Origin: Penicillium oxalicum
Lineage: Eukaryota > Ascomycota > Eurotiomycetes > Eurotiales > Aspergillaceae
Assembly (NCBI RefSeq): GCF_001723175.1
Contig: NC_064650.1
Location: forward strand, 4,092,001 to 4,156,000
DNA: 64,000 nucleotides
Reading direction: 5' to 3'
A program made the translations under genes and the position numbers. Below, one piece after another: positions 46,948-58,037 of the stretch. Each line of letters opens with the position of its first letter. The stretch's first letter is position 1. The notes under the pieces are model-generated. The model did no database searches and was not told the origin of the DNA. It saw nothing but the letters and a program-made list of their open reading frames with translations.

Positions 46948-47606
46948 TATAGCGCCGTGACGTTGACCATGTCCTGAGGCCCTGACGCCCTGGAAATTTC
47001 GCCGACTCAGAAAATAATCCGCGCACCGGTCGGAGTCGATCTGCTCCACTTTTCTGAGCCCCGAGGGTCCTGAAAGGGCCTTGTAGTGGCGCCGATGCCG
47101 ATTGAGGACCAGCTTGGCAGTGACACTCCACAAGCCCACAGTAACCAGACTCGGGGCCGCAATGGGATCACCCAGTCACCAACTTTCTTCCAGACCAGGT
47201 GCAGAGACCATGCCAACTCCAACCGAAGTAAGCGAATTGGGTGGACGCCAGAGGGCGGAGGGTGACCCACTTGGGCTCCATCTTCACTTTCCATCAGAGC
47301 CTCTGACGCGGTGCTGGCCCCCCTTCTTCCCCCGGGGTTTCTTTGCGGTCGGCGGCGTTGCGCTGTTCACCGGAGAGGACCCCTCCATGCGACCCGAGTC
47401 TGGGCTGGAAAAGGAAGAACTTGGATGATTCCACCCTCTCTGTTCGTATTTCTCTTTCTCTTCTTCTTCCTCATCTCTCTCTCTCTCTCTCAACGCAATT
47501 ACTGGTATTGGTGGTATCAGAAGACTTGCACTTAAAATTCACGACCCGTTCCTCTCTCCGTTTCCAATCTATTCATTCGGAGGACTCGCTGTCTTTCTAC
47601 TTCAAA
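46948..47606. promoter_or_regulatory. divergent promoter: TRM61-like / HAD phosphatase
   Basis: The 659 bases separate two divergent starts. The side near the phosphatase has a CT repeat at about 47480-47490 typical of fungal leaders. No coding frame is supported. Confidence 0.5.
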
Positions 47607-48853
47607 ATGGGATCCACCGTCCTTCCGTACATGGAGACCAAGCCCAAGGTGATCTTCTTCACTGATTTTGACGGCACCATCACGGTGGACGACAGTAAGC
47701 CTCGCTGGGAAGATGGTGGCTCCTGAAAGCGACTATCATGCTGATCTCCTGAAAAATAGGCAATGACTTTATGGTACGCGCATCATCATCCTCGAATCCC
47801 GCCTGTTGCCCGTAACCTATCGCAGGCCTACAATGAACTGACGAGCATAGATCGACAACCTCGGCTTTGGTCTCGCGGAACGCCGCAAGTTGAACGACGA
47901 AATCCTGGAGGAGCGCATGGGTTTCCGGTAACAATTGGTTCCATTCTTAATCTGTAATGGACGCGGCGCATAAGGAGAAGACGAGACTGACTGTGCCTCG
48001 CCCTCAATTAGGGACGCCTTCCGCATCATGCTGGAGAGTATCAACACTCCCTATGACCAATGCATCGAGATCCTCAAAAAGAACATGAAATTGGACCCCT
48101 ACTTTGAAAAGTTCTACTACTGGGCCGAGGAGAACAATGTCCCCATCGTGATCTTGTCCTCGGGCATGCGCCCAATCATCAGTGCTCTGCTCGAACAATT
48201 CCTCGGTCACAAGCCCAAAAGCCATCTGACCATTGTCTGCAACGAAGTGATTCCCCGGAATGGCAAGGACATCAACAGCGAGGGCGGCTGGCAAATCTCG
48301 TACCACGACGATAGGTGAGTTCGCACCATGAGGTTGGCCACATAGGAAGCGGTTTTGACGCTCGGTTGGATGATGTACCGTACTGATTCATTCTGCTTGA
48401 TGCGTTCCCAGTCACTTTGGCCACGACAAGTCTCTTGAAATCAAGCCCTACGCGGCTCTTCCCGATGGCGAGCGCCCGATCCTTTTGTACGCCGGCGACG
48501 GCGTCTCCGACCTGTCGGCTGCGGCCGAAACGAATCTCCTTTTCGCAAAGGAGGGCAAAGGTACGTTACTCTCGCAGGATGTGCGATTTAGTGACTCTAA
48601 TCCGACCACACACGCATACAACCCGCCTCCCCCTCCCCTTCCCTCCCTTCTCTCTCTCTCTCTCTCTCTCTCCAACATCGTCGAAACAAAGTAGCGACTA
48701 ATCAATCCCGCAGATCTGGTGACTTTCTGCAAGCGCCGAGGCATGCCTTACACCACCTTCAGGGACTGGTCTACCATTCTTGCCTCCACCCAGGACATTC
48801 TCGCCGGCAAGAAGACACCCGAAGAGGTGGCTGCCGAGACAAAGACCGCCTGA
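47607..48853 (+). CDS. HAD-superfamily phosphatase (phosphoserine phosphatase/MtnX-like)
   Basis: A 256-residue haloacid-dehalogenase phosphatase with six exons: 47607-47694, 47760-47773, 47851-47927, 48012-48314, 48412-48560 and 48714-48853. Motif I is FFTDFDGTITVDDSND, interrupted by the first intron. Motif II is IVILSSGMRPII. The Lys and motif IV are seen in ILLYAGDGVSDLSAA. The second exon is only 14 bases (A|GC AAT GAC TTT ATG), but without it the frame and the family pattern fail. Family members dephosphorylate small metabolites. The closest pattern I recall is the fungal phosphoserine-phosphatase-like/MtnX-type group, whose substrate is not settled. The intron before the last exon holds a CT repeat. 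Confidence 0.88.
48649..48672 (+). repeat. CT dinucleotide repeat
   Basis: About twelve CT units lie in the last intron of the HAD phosphatase gene, upstream of its acceptor. The repeat extends a longer pyrimidine-rich stretch. Confidence 0.9.
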
Positions 48854-49469
48854 ATGACGAGGACGACATAGAACTGTGCAATGTACATAGATGGATCGGG
48901 AGGTTGGCTTTTCTTTCTCTAAACTAAACCGCAACTAGATCTCGTTGGTTTTGAAGAGCACATTTGTTTATGGATAGACATGGACCACAATCACTAGCTT
49001 GAGTCATCTGAACAGTCAGTACGAACATAAACAAAGTTATTTTGGGAATTCTCAGTTGTGAGTCCTGGTGAATCAATTCCCAGAATTCTCACCAAACATA
49101 CACTCAAGTAGGTACCATTCTTGTTTGCTTCAAGGTTGAGGGTCTCCTGCTCCACCTGTCAGCGGCCCCGTCTTCTCGGCAATTCCTGCGGGCCTCAGGA
49201 GTTCAGTCGGGTGACCGCCTACCATACCGGTCAGAGTCTCGGCGGCCGCTTCGAGTCGCTCCTCCAAAAGAAAACGTTCCCTCTTCTCCTGACTTTGTCG
49301 GTACGCTGATGGGATTGAGGCCTTTGTGACTGGTGGATCGGTCGTCATTGGTCTTTTTTCTGGCCTCTTTCGACAATTCATTTCCCCTAAGTGAACCAGG
49401 TGGCATGATGCACCTGCACGCCGCCATATATCTCTCCAAGACCTTGCCAGGGTGACCATCAACTTTATC
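48854..49469. other. intergenic between HAD phosphatase and Dcr2-like gene
   Basis: Both neighbours are on the + strand. The 616 bases hold the 3' UTR of the first and the promoter of the second. An imperfect repeat of GGAATTCTCA / AGAATTCTCA lies at about 49036-49045 and 49082-49091. No coding frame is supported. Confidence 0.5.
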
Positions 49470-51313
49470 ATGGCTCGCCGACTTGTAAGCTGTTACTTCG
49501 ATATTTGTGCTCGGAATACGACACGCTGCCCTCAATGCGGAATTATGGAAAAGACCAGAATCACTGACGCGACTATGCACGCCCTTCCCTCTAGGTCCGA
49601 ACGGGCATTCAGCTCGGCTTGCTAGCCACATTCACAGTCCTTATCGTTCTTTTTCTCGATAGCAAGTTCCGCGTCCTACCTGCGTCAATCCATGGTCATC
49701 TTCCCATGCACTATTCGGGGTATGTGATCACGGATGTGACGATCACACAATGCTCGACCCTCAATCCCTTCTCAAGCTGCAAGCTCGATCCGGCGGTCTG
49801 GTACCGCATCGAGAAAGACCTCTACCTTCGCACCGGCTGGACCTCGACCGCGTACGTTCAATTCCAAAGAAAGAAGGAAGAGGAGCTGGGTCCGGATGAC
49901 AAGGTGGTGGTGGACTTGAAGATCAGTCGCTTAACCCCTCCCGCCGAGCCTTCGCCCAAGGGGGAGACCGCGACAGAGGCTTGGGAAGCTCGCCCAGGTG
50001 GAATCTGGCTGCGACGATCATCATCGCGCCATGCCAGTGACTCTGGCAAGGCGGTCACTTACATCGATGTTCTTTTTGGGGCAGACGCTGTCGACCCTCG
50101 CCTGAATTGGGAGGTCAAGGATACTCCCCTGTTGCTTGATGGATGGACCGAGAAGCTGGAAACTCGGCTGAGCATTCGGCGCGGAAACCCAGTCAAACCC
50201 AAAAAGCCGGTGCCTCGTATCAACGAGAACGGTCGATTCAAAGTGATGCAACTCGCGGATCTGCATCTGAGCACCGGACTCGGTGACTGCCGCGATCCCG
50301 TCCCAGCCGAGCTGATTCCCGGTCAGAAATGTGAAGCCGACCCGCGGACTTTGGAATTTGTCGAGCGGCTCCTGGATGAGGAGAAGCCCGACTTCGTTGT
50401 CCTGAGCGGAGACCAAGTCAACGGAGAAACAGCACCAGATGCTCAAAGCGCGGTGTTCAAAGGGGTGAAGCTCCTTGTGGATCGCAAAATCCCGTACGCC
50501 GTGATCTTTGGGAACCACGACGATGAGGGCGATCTGAACCGGGCCCAACTCATGTCTCTTTATGAAGAACTGCCCTACTCTCTCTCCGCTGCTGGCCCAG
50601 AAGATATTGACGGGGTCGGCAATTACATCGTCGAAGTTCTCGACCGCGGCAATGGCGCCCACTCCGCTCTGACTCTCTACCTTCTCGATACACACTCATA
50701 CTCTCCGGACGAGCGGCAGTTTCGGGGTTACGACTGGGTCAAGCCGAGCCAGATTCGTTGGTTCAAAAACACCGCACAAAGCTTGAAGAAGAAGCACAAG
50801 GAGTATACGCACATTCACATGAATATGGCATTCATCCACATCCCGCTTCCTGAGTACCGAGACGATAAGAATCACTACAAGGGCGCATGGCTGGAAGCCC
50901 CCACGGCACCGGGCTTCAATTCTGGATTCAAGGATGCACTCGAAGAAGAGGGTGTCTTGTTTGTGAGCTGCGGACAGTAAGTGCTTTGACCCCCACGCAA
51001 TTTTTTTTTCTCCCAGCGTCAGGATTTCCAGCTGATCTGTTTGCGTAGTGACCATGCCAATGACTATTGCATGCTCAACAAGGATTCCAACGAGAAGCCT
51101 TCCCTGTGGATGTGTTACGGCGGTGGTGCAGGGCTTGGTGGCTACGGTGGCTATAACGAATACATTCGACGCGTGCGGTTCTATGATTTTGACATGGGAC
51201 CCGGTCGAGTGACCACCTACAAGCGTCTCGAGTGGGGCAAGACGGAGATCAAGCTCGACGAGATGATGCTCGTGGACGGAGGCACTGTCAAAGGTCTCAG
51301 TGAAGAAACGTAA
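49470..51313 (+). CDS. dcr2: Dcr2-type metallophosphatase, membrane-anchored
   Basis: A 553-residue calcineurin-like phosphoesterase of the Dcr2 family. Yeast Dcr2 dephosphorylates the stress sensor Ire1 and influences cell-cycle start. Exons are 49470-49484, 49595-50976 and 51049-51313. The first coding exon has only 15 bases (MARRL). A transmembrane anchor follows (GIQLGLLATFTVLIVLFLD). The catalytic metal motifs are FKVMQLADLHLS, DFVVLSGDQVNG, VIFGNHDDEGD and AFIHIPLPEY; the last, GHDHAND, is cut by the final intron between CA and T. The substrate-side segment WMCYGGGAGLGGYGGYNEYIRRVRFYDF is typical of the family C-terminus. The frame is intact. Confidence 0.93.
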
Positions 51314-51663
51314 AATCAATGCGCGCCTCCTTTTTTGGCCCAGCGCTGCTTCTTTCCTCTGCCCCTTTGAATCTTTTGTGGTTCCATTCTTGCCGCCATG
51401 GTGACGGACACTTTTCCCTCATCAGCTCCCACCAGCAGGTGGAAGATGTCTCTTATATCCTGATCGTTGTTAGCGATCTGCATTTATCATTCTATCGCGT
51501 CAAATTTTTCTATTCCTGCTGTACATATATCCTCTTCCGTTTGAATCGATCCCTTCAAAAAAGAAATTCCAAGCAACTGTGAGTAGTGTTTTTTCCCCCG
51601 GGGAAAGGGATGAAGCTAGAGATCTACGCGTGAGAGGAATTACCTCTGTCGAACTTGACCTGT
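51314..51663. other. convergent 3' region
   Basis: A T-rich 350-base stretch between convergent genes that should hold both 3' UTRs. It contains no supported coding frame. Confidence 0.6.
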
Positions 51664-53366
51664 CTACCACCATTTCTCGTAAAAGACACGCTGCTCTCCC
51701 TTCTCCCCCAGCATCGTCGTCAACGTGTCCACCATCTCATCCGTCATCTGCGGGGGTCCACAAACGTATGCTACACTGTGTCGCGGATCCAATTGACCAT
51801 CTCCGCCTCGCACGGCCGCGAGAAGATCATTCGGTTGCATTCTCCCGAAATGCACGATGCAATCCGCGGGAGAATCCGCCCACGTCAGCCCTGACGATGA
51901 GGCAGTCGTGAGGAACAGATCGAGGGAGACTCGCAGACGATGCGATTGCTGCTGGGAGCGAATGATCTGACGGATACGCGGCAGAAACAGGATTTGATCG
52001 AGAGAGTCCTCGATCGATGGCGTTGGGTCGTGATTCTGCGGGACGCGACTCGAGTATAAGAGATGAACGTGAAGCGGGGCGATGAGTTCTTGGGTCCCTT
52101 GGTTGTTCAGGTGTGTGAGGATGGATATGAGTGGGCTGTGGTGACGTGGGGAAGTTTTTGGTTATTAGTGTTAGCTCTTCACGCCTGAATTGATGGGATC
52201 TGGAATACCTCTTTTCTTCGCCCCATATGGTCCTTGTGAGATGCACATGGAAACTAGGTGGGAAAAGGGGGGGCAAAGGAGAGAGGAGCAGGTTATGTGT
52301 ATGGGGGGGGGTCTCAACGTACTTGATCCCAACACCTCCGGCGATCATCACCACGTTTCGGATTTCTTTCAAATCCACACCTGTCGGTGGCCAGACAAAA
52401 CTACCACCGACGCGGATGTTCAACGGTTGGCCTAAGATCTCGGCTTTGGGCCGCCAGAGCCATGCGGCGGGGGGATTGGTTGGCGCCTCTTGCACGGCCA
52501 GTTCTACAAAGGGCTCCCGACCTGGAATGAAGGTTGAGGATGATGATGATGGTGATGGGTCGGCGTCCTCGCCGTCTTCTGGCAAGGGTAGTACCTGGGC
52601 GTCTGCGGGCGTGGAGGTGATTGTAAAGCCACCAGCCGTGGAGATGGATGGAATATGGACATCTAACCATTGACCTGGAAGAAAAGAGAAGGGCTCTTGA
52701 TTGTTTTCATTCTGGATAGGGAAGGAAACGTTGTCAGTTGTCCGATTTCCGTTATCAGTATCATGATGACTTTGGCAAGGCTCGATGTTTGTATCATGTA
52801 CGAAGCCTTTTTGTTGAGCATATGTGTTGACATATATCCCCTTTTTGTTCTTTTCCCCCCATCATAGGCATACATTTTGGAGGTCAATTATTAATCTTGG
52901 TTTCGTTTTTTCTTTCTTTTTCTCTTTCTCTTCTCTTGTCTTTTTTTGTTGTTTTTTCCCCCCAAAAAAGAGACGGCCATTCATAAAGGAGGGAGATGGA
53001 TGATGAGCATGGGCAAAATGCTGGAGAGAGGATTGTACGTACAACAGCCTCGTCGTGGCGTGGGAGAGTCAATTGCAGCAAACGGACCGACGAGTTGGCC
53101 TGTTCCACACGCGACAGACGAACCGGGTAAAGTGTATTCTGTCGTGGTTCGGCCGCCGTACGCAGCTCGTGCGGAATCGAGTCTTCGCGCCGTGAAGTCA
53201 TCACGCCACGCGGGATCCAAAGTGTGACGGAGATGGAGGAGGAGACGGGACTGGCGGTAGGGCCAGTGATGCTAGTGATGCCGGTGATACTGGTGATGTT
53301 GGTGATGGGCCGCCCACTTCTCGACCAGGGCCGATGCAAGCTCCGGAAATGTTGGATACCCCTCAT
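51664..53366 (-). CDS. OXNAD1-like NAD/FAD oxidoreductase, probably mitochondrial
   Basis: A 394-residue ferredoxin-reductase-type protein resembling OXNAD1, with exons 53366-53043, 52711-52323 and 52135-51664. The FAD-binding barrel includes YPVRLSRVEQANSSVRLLQL, and NNQEPFSFLPGQWLDVHIPSI with the acceptor ag just before AATGAA. The phosphate-binding FTITSTPAD replaces the usual RxYS-type motif. The NAD-binding part is IRNVVMIAGGVGI|NPLISILTHL, split by the second intron, then VAYVCGPPQMTDEMV and the C-terminal VFYEKWW. The first intron is long (331 bases). If translation begins at 53366, residues 22-35 are an ITSITG repeat. Starting at the Met 55 codons later (53201) would leave this as leader, so the start is uncertain. 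Confidence 0.87.
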
Positions 53367-54713
53367 GGAACGAGGACGCTAATGCAATTCTGCGAGGGAA
53401 GGCGGGGCTGGGTGAGCTCTCGGGATGAATGGTGGTCGTATAGTCGAGAGTAGTGATGAATGTTCAACGTGGAATGCCTACTGAAGTGATGCTTGCTTCT
53501 CATCAATATCTCACCACGATAAATGAAGCATCGACTGTGAGACAAAAGACGTTGAAAAGGTGCCGACTCGTCAACGTTCGCAACCACCTGACTTGACCGG
53601 TTCTTGTCCGTTTCTATGGAATCTCGGCGGGCTCTGACGCCAGAGATTCGATTCCCTTGATCATCTCGAGACTTGCTAGATTTTGGTGGCACGACTAATT
53701 GAAAACTATCAACTCTTTTTTTTTCTTTTCTTTCTGTCTTCTCTCTCAATGATTCCGCGGCCAAGTGGGACTTGTTCAGAGGAAGAATCGAGGAGGTGAT
53801 ACCACATGCACCACCAAGTCGGCTCGCGCTTGTCATGTGAGTATGTGACCACAGACGGTGGCCGACAAACGACTCGACTCACCGCAGTCTTTATCACCCA
53901 AGCGATCCATCAACTACCAAGCGACGATGCAAGCTCAATCACCCACTCGTGGCTAGTGCTTCACTGCACCTTTGCTAGTTCTATATCGATGGCCATCTTG
54001 CGTCGGCCATGAACCCTCCAGCAATGATCCCCGCTGGACGAGATGGACATTCATCCGGTCAAGTTCACGACCATATCACCATATCTCCCGAATGAGAGCC
54101 TGCGCTGGAGTGGAGTAGAACCATTGTGCAGATCGGCTCATCCATCACAGTTCACACTCACTAGCGTGTGATGGCCTGACAGGCCAACCCCGGTCTTCGG
54201 GTGGCCATTGGCGCAGCAACCCGGACGCGATGCTGGCGCTGGCGCTTTGCCGCCGACGGGCATTGGCCAGATGCAACTCGCGGGAACACTAAATGGCCAT
54301 GGCGACAGCCCAGGTTCCCGGTTGATTCGTGTGCTTCCTCCCCCCCGCTCTCTCTAGCACTTGAGCACTCTGCAGGTGAGAATAGGGATGCCAATGGTCG
54401 TACTCTGGAGCGGCTGGTCGGGGCACAAAGGCTCATATGTAGAACCTGTCCCTGCCAGCTGCGAAGATCTTGAGGAAAAAAAAAACCCTCTTTCTGGATC
54501 TTCTCACACGATCCTGTCTCCGTGGAGTCTCGACTGGTGGCGTGTACATGCGAAGCACCTGCCTGTATCTGCCAGCCGGCCTGGCCGAGATTCGCGTTGT
54601 ATAATCACTGAAGAATCTCCCCGACTGCTTCGGCAATCGGCTCATTTTTTCATCGTCACAACAGGCCTAACCCCAAGACAACGCCGTCCGGAGTCCCGGC
54701 CGTCACAACCACG
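53367..54713. promoter_or_regulatory. divergent promoter: OXNAD1-like / four-helix membrane protein
   Basis: The 1.35 kb separates two divergent starts. I see T-rich tracts near 53708-53740 and no supported coding frame. The open frame at 54361-54768 runs into the right gene in another phase and is not convincing. Confidence 0.5.
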
Positions 54714-55912
54714 ATGCAGTTCATCTTTCCCAGGCGGCATCGCCACTATAAACTCACACTCTGGCTGATGGTAGCCGAGTTACCCTTCACAGTCGCCGTC
54801 TTGACACTGACAGGCATTGCTTCGCACAACCTCTATCGGACATTGCTGTGGCGGGATGGTGCCGAAAATGGATTCAACAGCGCGCCCACCGCTGCGTTGT
54901 ATGCGGCCGCGAATTATCGACCCTACACGACTCCGATGGTGTGGTCATCATTGTAGGTCTTACATTCCCATTTTGATATTGGGGAGTGTGGGGGCAAGTG
55001 ACTGACCTTTTTTTTTTTTCGTCAATATTCAGTCTGGACAACTACAATCTGATCATCGGAGTATTGAGCACCTTTTTGCTGATCGTCAAATTCCCGATCC
55101 ATTGCATGCACCTCTTCTTCCCTCCAATTGCTGCCTTCATTCATGGTTCGATCATGATTCTTTACATCATTTCGGCTCGTTTTCAGGCGGGCAGTGACAT
55201 GTCCGATCCGAAGCGTCCTCAGCCCGGAGCACCTTGGTATATCGCCAAGAACTGCAACGTTGCGGTTCACCCGTCAAATATCAATTACTGCCAGCAGGCA
55301 AAGAGCCTCTTTGCCATCACCATTATCATCATGTAGGAAACCCATCCTGCCTCCTCTTGCTCCTATTTCTTATTCTTCTTCTTCTCCTTTCGTTTCGGGT
55401 GTTTTCATGCAGTGCATCTTGACTAACCGGTTGACCTCGCCAGTGTGCTCTACTTTGTCGAATTTGCCATCACCGTTCACTCCTGCTTCATCACCAAAGC
55501 CGAACGCGATGAAGTGCTGGAGCAACGAGAGGAAAAGCGAATCGAGAAAGAATTCGAAGAAGAAATCATGAAGTCCCCCAGCATGATCCCCATGACCCCC
55601 GCCTTTTTCGGCCAGGATCATCCGGGCATGATTCCTCGTACCCCAGGATACCCTCCCGTGGCCGCCACGATGCCCGTCAGTCACGGCGAAGCCCTGCATG
55701 CACCATTTACCGCGCGACCAGCCACTGGTCGCACGCCGGGCTTCAACCGACTGGCCAGTGGAAGCACCGCGTCTGATCTGCCACTACGAGACCACTCCAA
55801 CCTGCCCACTCCGCAGGGTCCCCCTGAACCAAGGCAGAGTGCAGATGGGCAAAATGCACAGGGCACCGCGATGTATTTCCCTCCGCCGCCGAAGAAGGCG
55901 TCGAAGAAATAA
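54714..55912 (+). CDS. four-helix membrane protein with TP-rich tail, fungal family of unknown function
   Basis: A 335-residue integral membrane protein with exons 54714-54952, 55033-55332 and 55444-55912. Four hydrophobic helices are visible: LTLWLMVAELPFTVAVLTLTGIA, LIIGVLSTFLLIVKFPIHCM, FFPPIAAFIHGSIMILYIISA, and SLFAITIIIM|VLYFVEFAITVHSCF. The order suggests a MARVEL-like four-span protein. The region between helices 3 and 4 holds conserved Cys residues (NCNVAVHPSNINYCQQA). The 140-residue tail is probably cytosolic. It begins with a charged helix (EREDVLEQREEKRIEKEFEEE-like) followed by three MIPxTP/GRTPG-type motifs (MIPMTPAFFG, MIPRTPGYPP, TGRTPGFNRL). I know it only as a conserved fungal family and give it no function. 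Confidence 0.85.
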
Positions 55913-56790
55913 TCACGCTTGTCTATTGAATCTAATGAAAAAAATGTAATGGTCTTCATCCCTCCCGGTAGGAAATCTTCAGCAGTACCTAGGGCGAGAG
56001 AATGACAGTGGGCCAGTAGATACCCGTGAAACCTAGAATCCGCGTTTAGACGTGCGTGTGGCAGGTTCTAATTTAGCAGTACAGTAGCATGTTCTGGCGT
56101 CTATACCAATGGTACTTACCTAGATCTTTTCATTGATTGTACAAGTTTGAATCAGAGGAGTAGTTGAAAAAGGGATCTTTCTTCCTCGGGGCTGGAAAGC
56201 CAATAGTGACGATCATCGGGAGCCTGCTCGTGCCACTATAAGTTAACGGGTGTCCTGCACCAGACACCAGTGCTTGATACTTCATATTACTGCAAATCAC
56301 ACTATATCTCATGATTCGTCCCTTGGAGTCAAGTCAATTAATACCATTTGCGTGTGCGGATACACAAAACTGAAGCGACAGCCATTTCGTAGATCGAGAG
56401 TGGAGACCCGAAAAGATGATCAGATATGTACAACGCCTGCAAAGAAACGCCTCCATATTATAACCGGCCTTTTTTGTCAAGTGGTCATAAAATCATTAAT
56501 CATGTAGGGGAAAAAACAAAAGAAACTTGAAAAAAAGTGAAGATTGTGCCAGAAGAGCATCACAAAAGTCATATTAGGCCAGTGCGCCTCCCGTAGAAAA
56601 TCCGTCATGGGGGTGAATGGGGGAGGAGAGCGAGGGATAAGAACAAGGCATGAAAAGAGGGCGAGTCAATAGTCGTACCTCTGATTGCAAAAAGACCAAA
56701 GGGGGTCATCAATACTGTGCCGAGGGTCGAAGACAAAAAAAAGTGGACCTTGTTCGTCTTTCGAGAGAATCGCCAGTCTCAAACTGAAAT
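55913..56790. other. convergent 3' region
   Basis: An 878-base AT-rich stretch between the membrane-protein gene and lreB, which converge. It should contain both 3' UTRs. No coding frame is supported. Confidence 0.55.
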
Positions 56791-58037
56791 TCATGTAGAT
56801 TCCTGTCGTTTCTTTTCTTTCTTGGACCAACGCACTGTGATGGAATGAGATGTGAGTGAGGGGACAGCGCAACACATTGAGAGAACCCCAAGGGGGCAGG
56901 AAAACTTTGCAACTTACAACCACACGCATTACACAACGTTTTTGGCCCACTCGGTCCCTTTCTCCATTCAGGAGAGTCGGCCGTACCGCAGTCGGTGCAA
57001 ACATGTTGTCCCTTCAGCCTCTTGCGCCTATCGCCTTCCTGTACGTTACGAGCTTGGTCGGCAGCCGTCGTGATATCGATGTCGCATTGAATCAAGCGGC
57101 CTCGACGTGCGCCCGTGCTGAGCCCTCGGGATCTCTCACCGTCACCGTAGTAAAGACCGGTCATCACCTCGATGCCTTCAATGTGCGAGAGACCCCCCGT
57201 CCGAGGGGCATGCTCAGAGAAATAGTCTCCTTGGACGTCATCAGATTCATCCGAGTTGGGGGCCACGGTTTCGGTGGAGTCTTGGTCGCTGCCGCTTCCT
57301 TGAGCAGCTGACTGTGCGTCAAGCATTTTATCGTCGATCTTGTTGTAGGTCAATCGGGACATGCTGGCCTCCTCGTCTTCTTCTTGTTTCAGCTTGGCGA
57401 TCTGCTGGACCAAACGAGCATTCTCGATCTTGTGTTCTAGAAAGGAATCGAGCAGAAGTGAATTCTTTGTGGGGTATGGTCGACACATGATAAAGAAGCC
57501 CGTACACCGATCCTGGCTGGTGGAATTTCTTGGCCGTCCAGTGTCATTACTCTCATTTGCGATGTGCGGATGACCGTAGGCTTCTACGAGGGAATAGGTG
57601 TTATTCGACTTGTGCAGCCTCACATGAGTGCGAAACGGTTGGTTCGTGGCCACTGCATCGTCCATGTCCCTCAGGAAGATGGCCTTGTCATCTTCATGAA
57701 TATATTGGGTGAACAGACTACCCTCGAGTTGCTTTGCGGCACGGCCGGTGACCGACTTGCAAGACGGCGACGCATAGGTGATCCGGCCCTGAGCATTCAG
57801 CAAGAGCAGCAGATCCTTCATCTCTTCCAAGACGCGCTGTGTCCACCCGGGGTCATTTGACACACTTTGGTATGTCCCCTGCGGTTGCCCCGGCTGCGTG
57901 GCATAGTGTCCGTACGACCCGGGGATACTCGGTGGCTGTGATGGCTCGGCCAATGCGTTCTGGTTCCGTTCAATCGAGACTGATCGCGACTGCGGCGTGA
58001 GATGCATATTGTTGAAATTCATTTGATTTGGGGCCAT
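56791..58037 (-). CDS. lreB: PAS/GATA blue-light regulator LreB (WC-2 homologue)
   Basis: A 387-residue white-collar-2-type factor with exons 58037-56918 and 56834-56791. It partners with LreA/WC-1 to switch on light-induced genes. The PAS domain is at about residues 65-190 ([59 protein letters not shown]). The GATA zinc finger near residues 345-370 has the fungal spacing C-x2-C-x18-C-x2-C ([27 protein letters not shown]). The final 44-base exon completes it as [14 protein letters not shown] and stop, as in WC-2 proteins. The donor GTAAGT follows GGTT. An acidic Ser-rich region lies between the two domains. An upstream exon cannot be ruled out. Confidence 0.95.

Noticed and set aside
51827..52585. 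252-codon minus-strand frame read as one exon
   Set aside because: It reads through a clear intron with GT at 52322 and AG before 52135. Splicing restores GGVGINPLIS of the NAD-binding domain.
54361..54768. 135-codon + strand frame before the membrane protein
   Set aside because: It overlaps the real start in a different phase and lacks any domain pattern.
56709..58037. unspliced 442-codon form of LreB
   Set aside because: It breaks the zinc finger end. Removing the intron 56917-56835 gives the canonical [10 protein letters not shown]-terminus.
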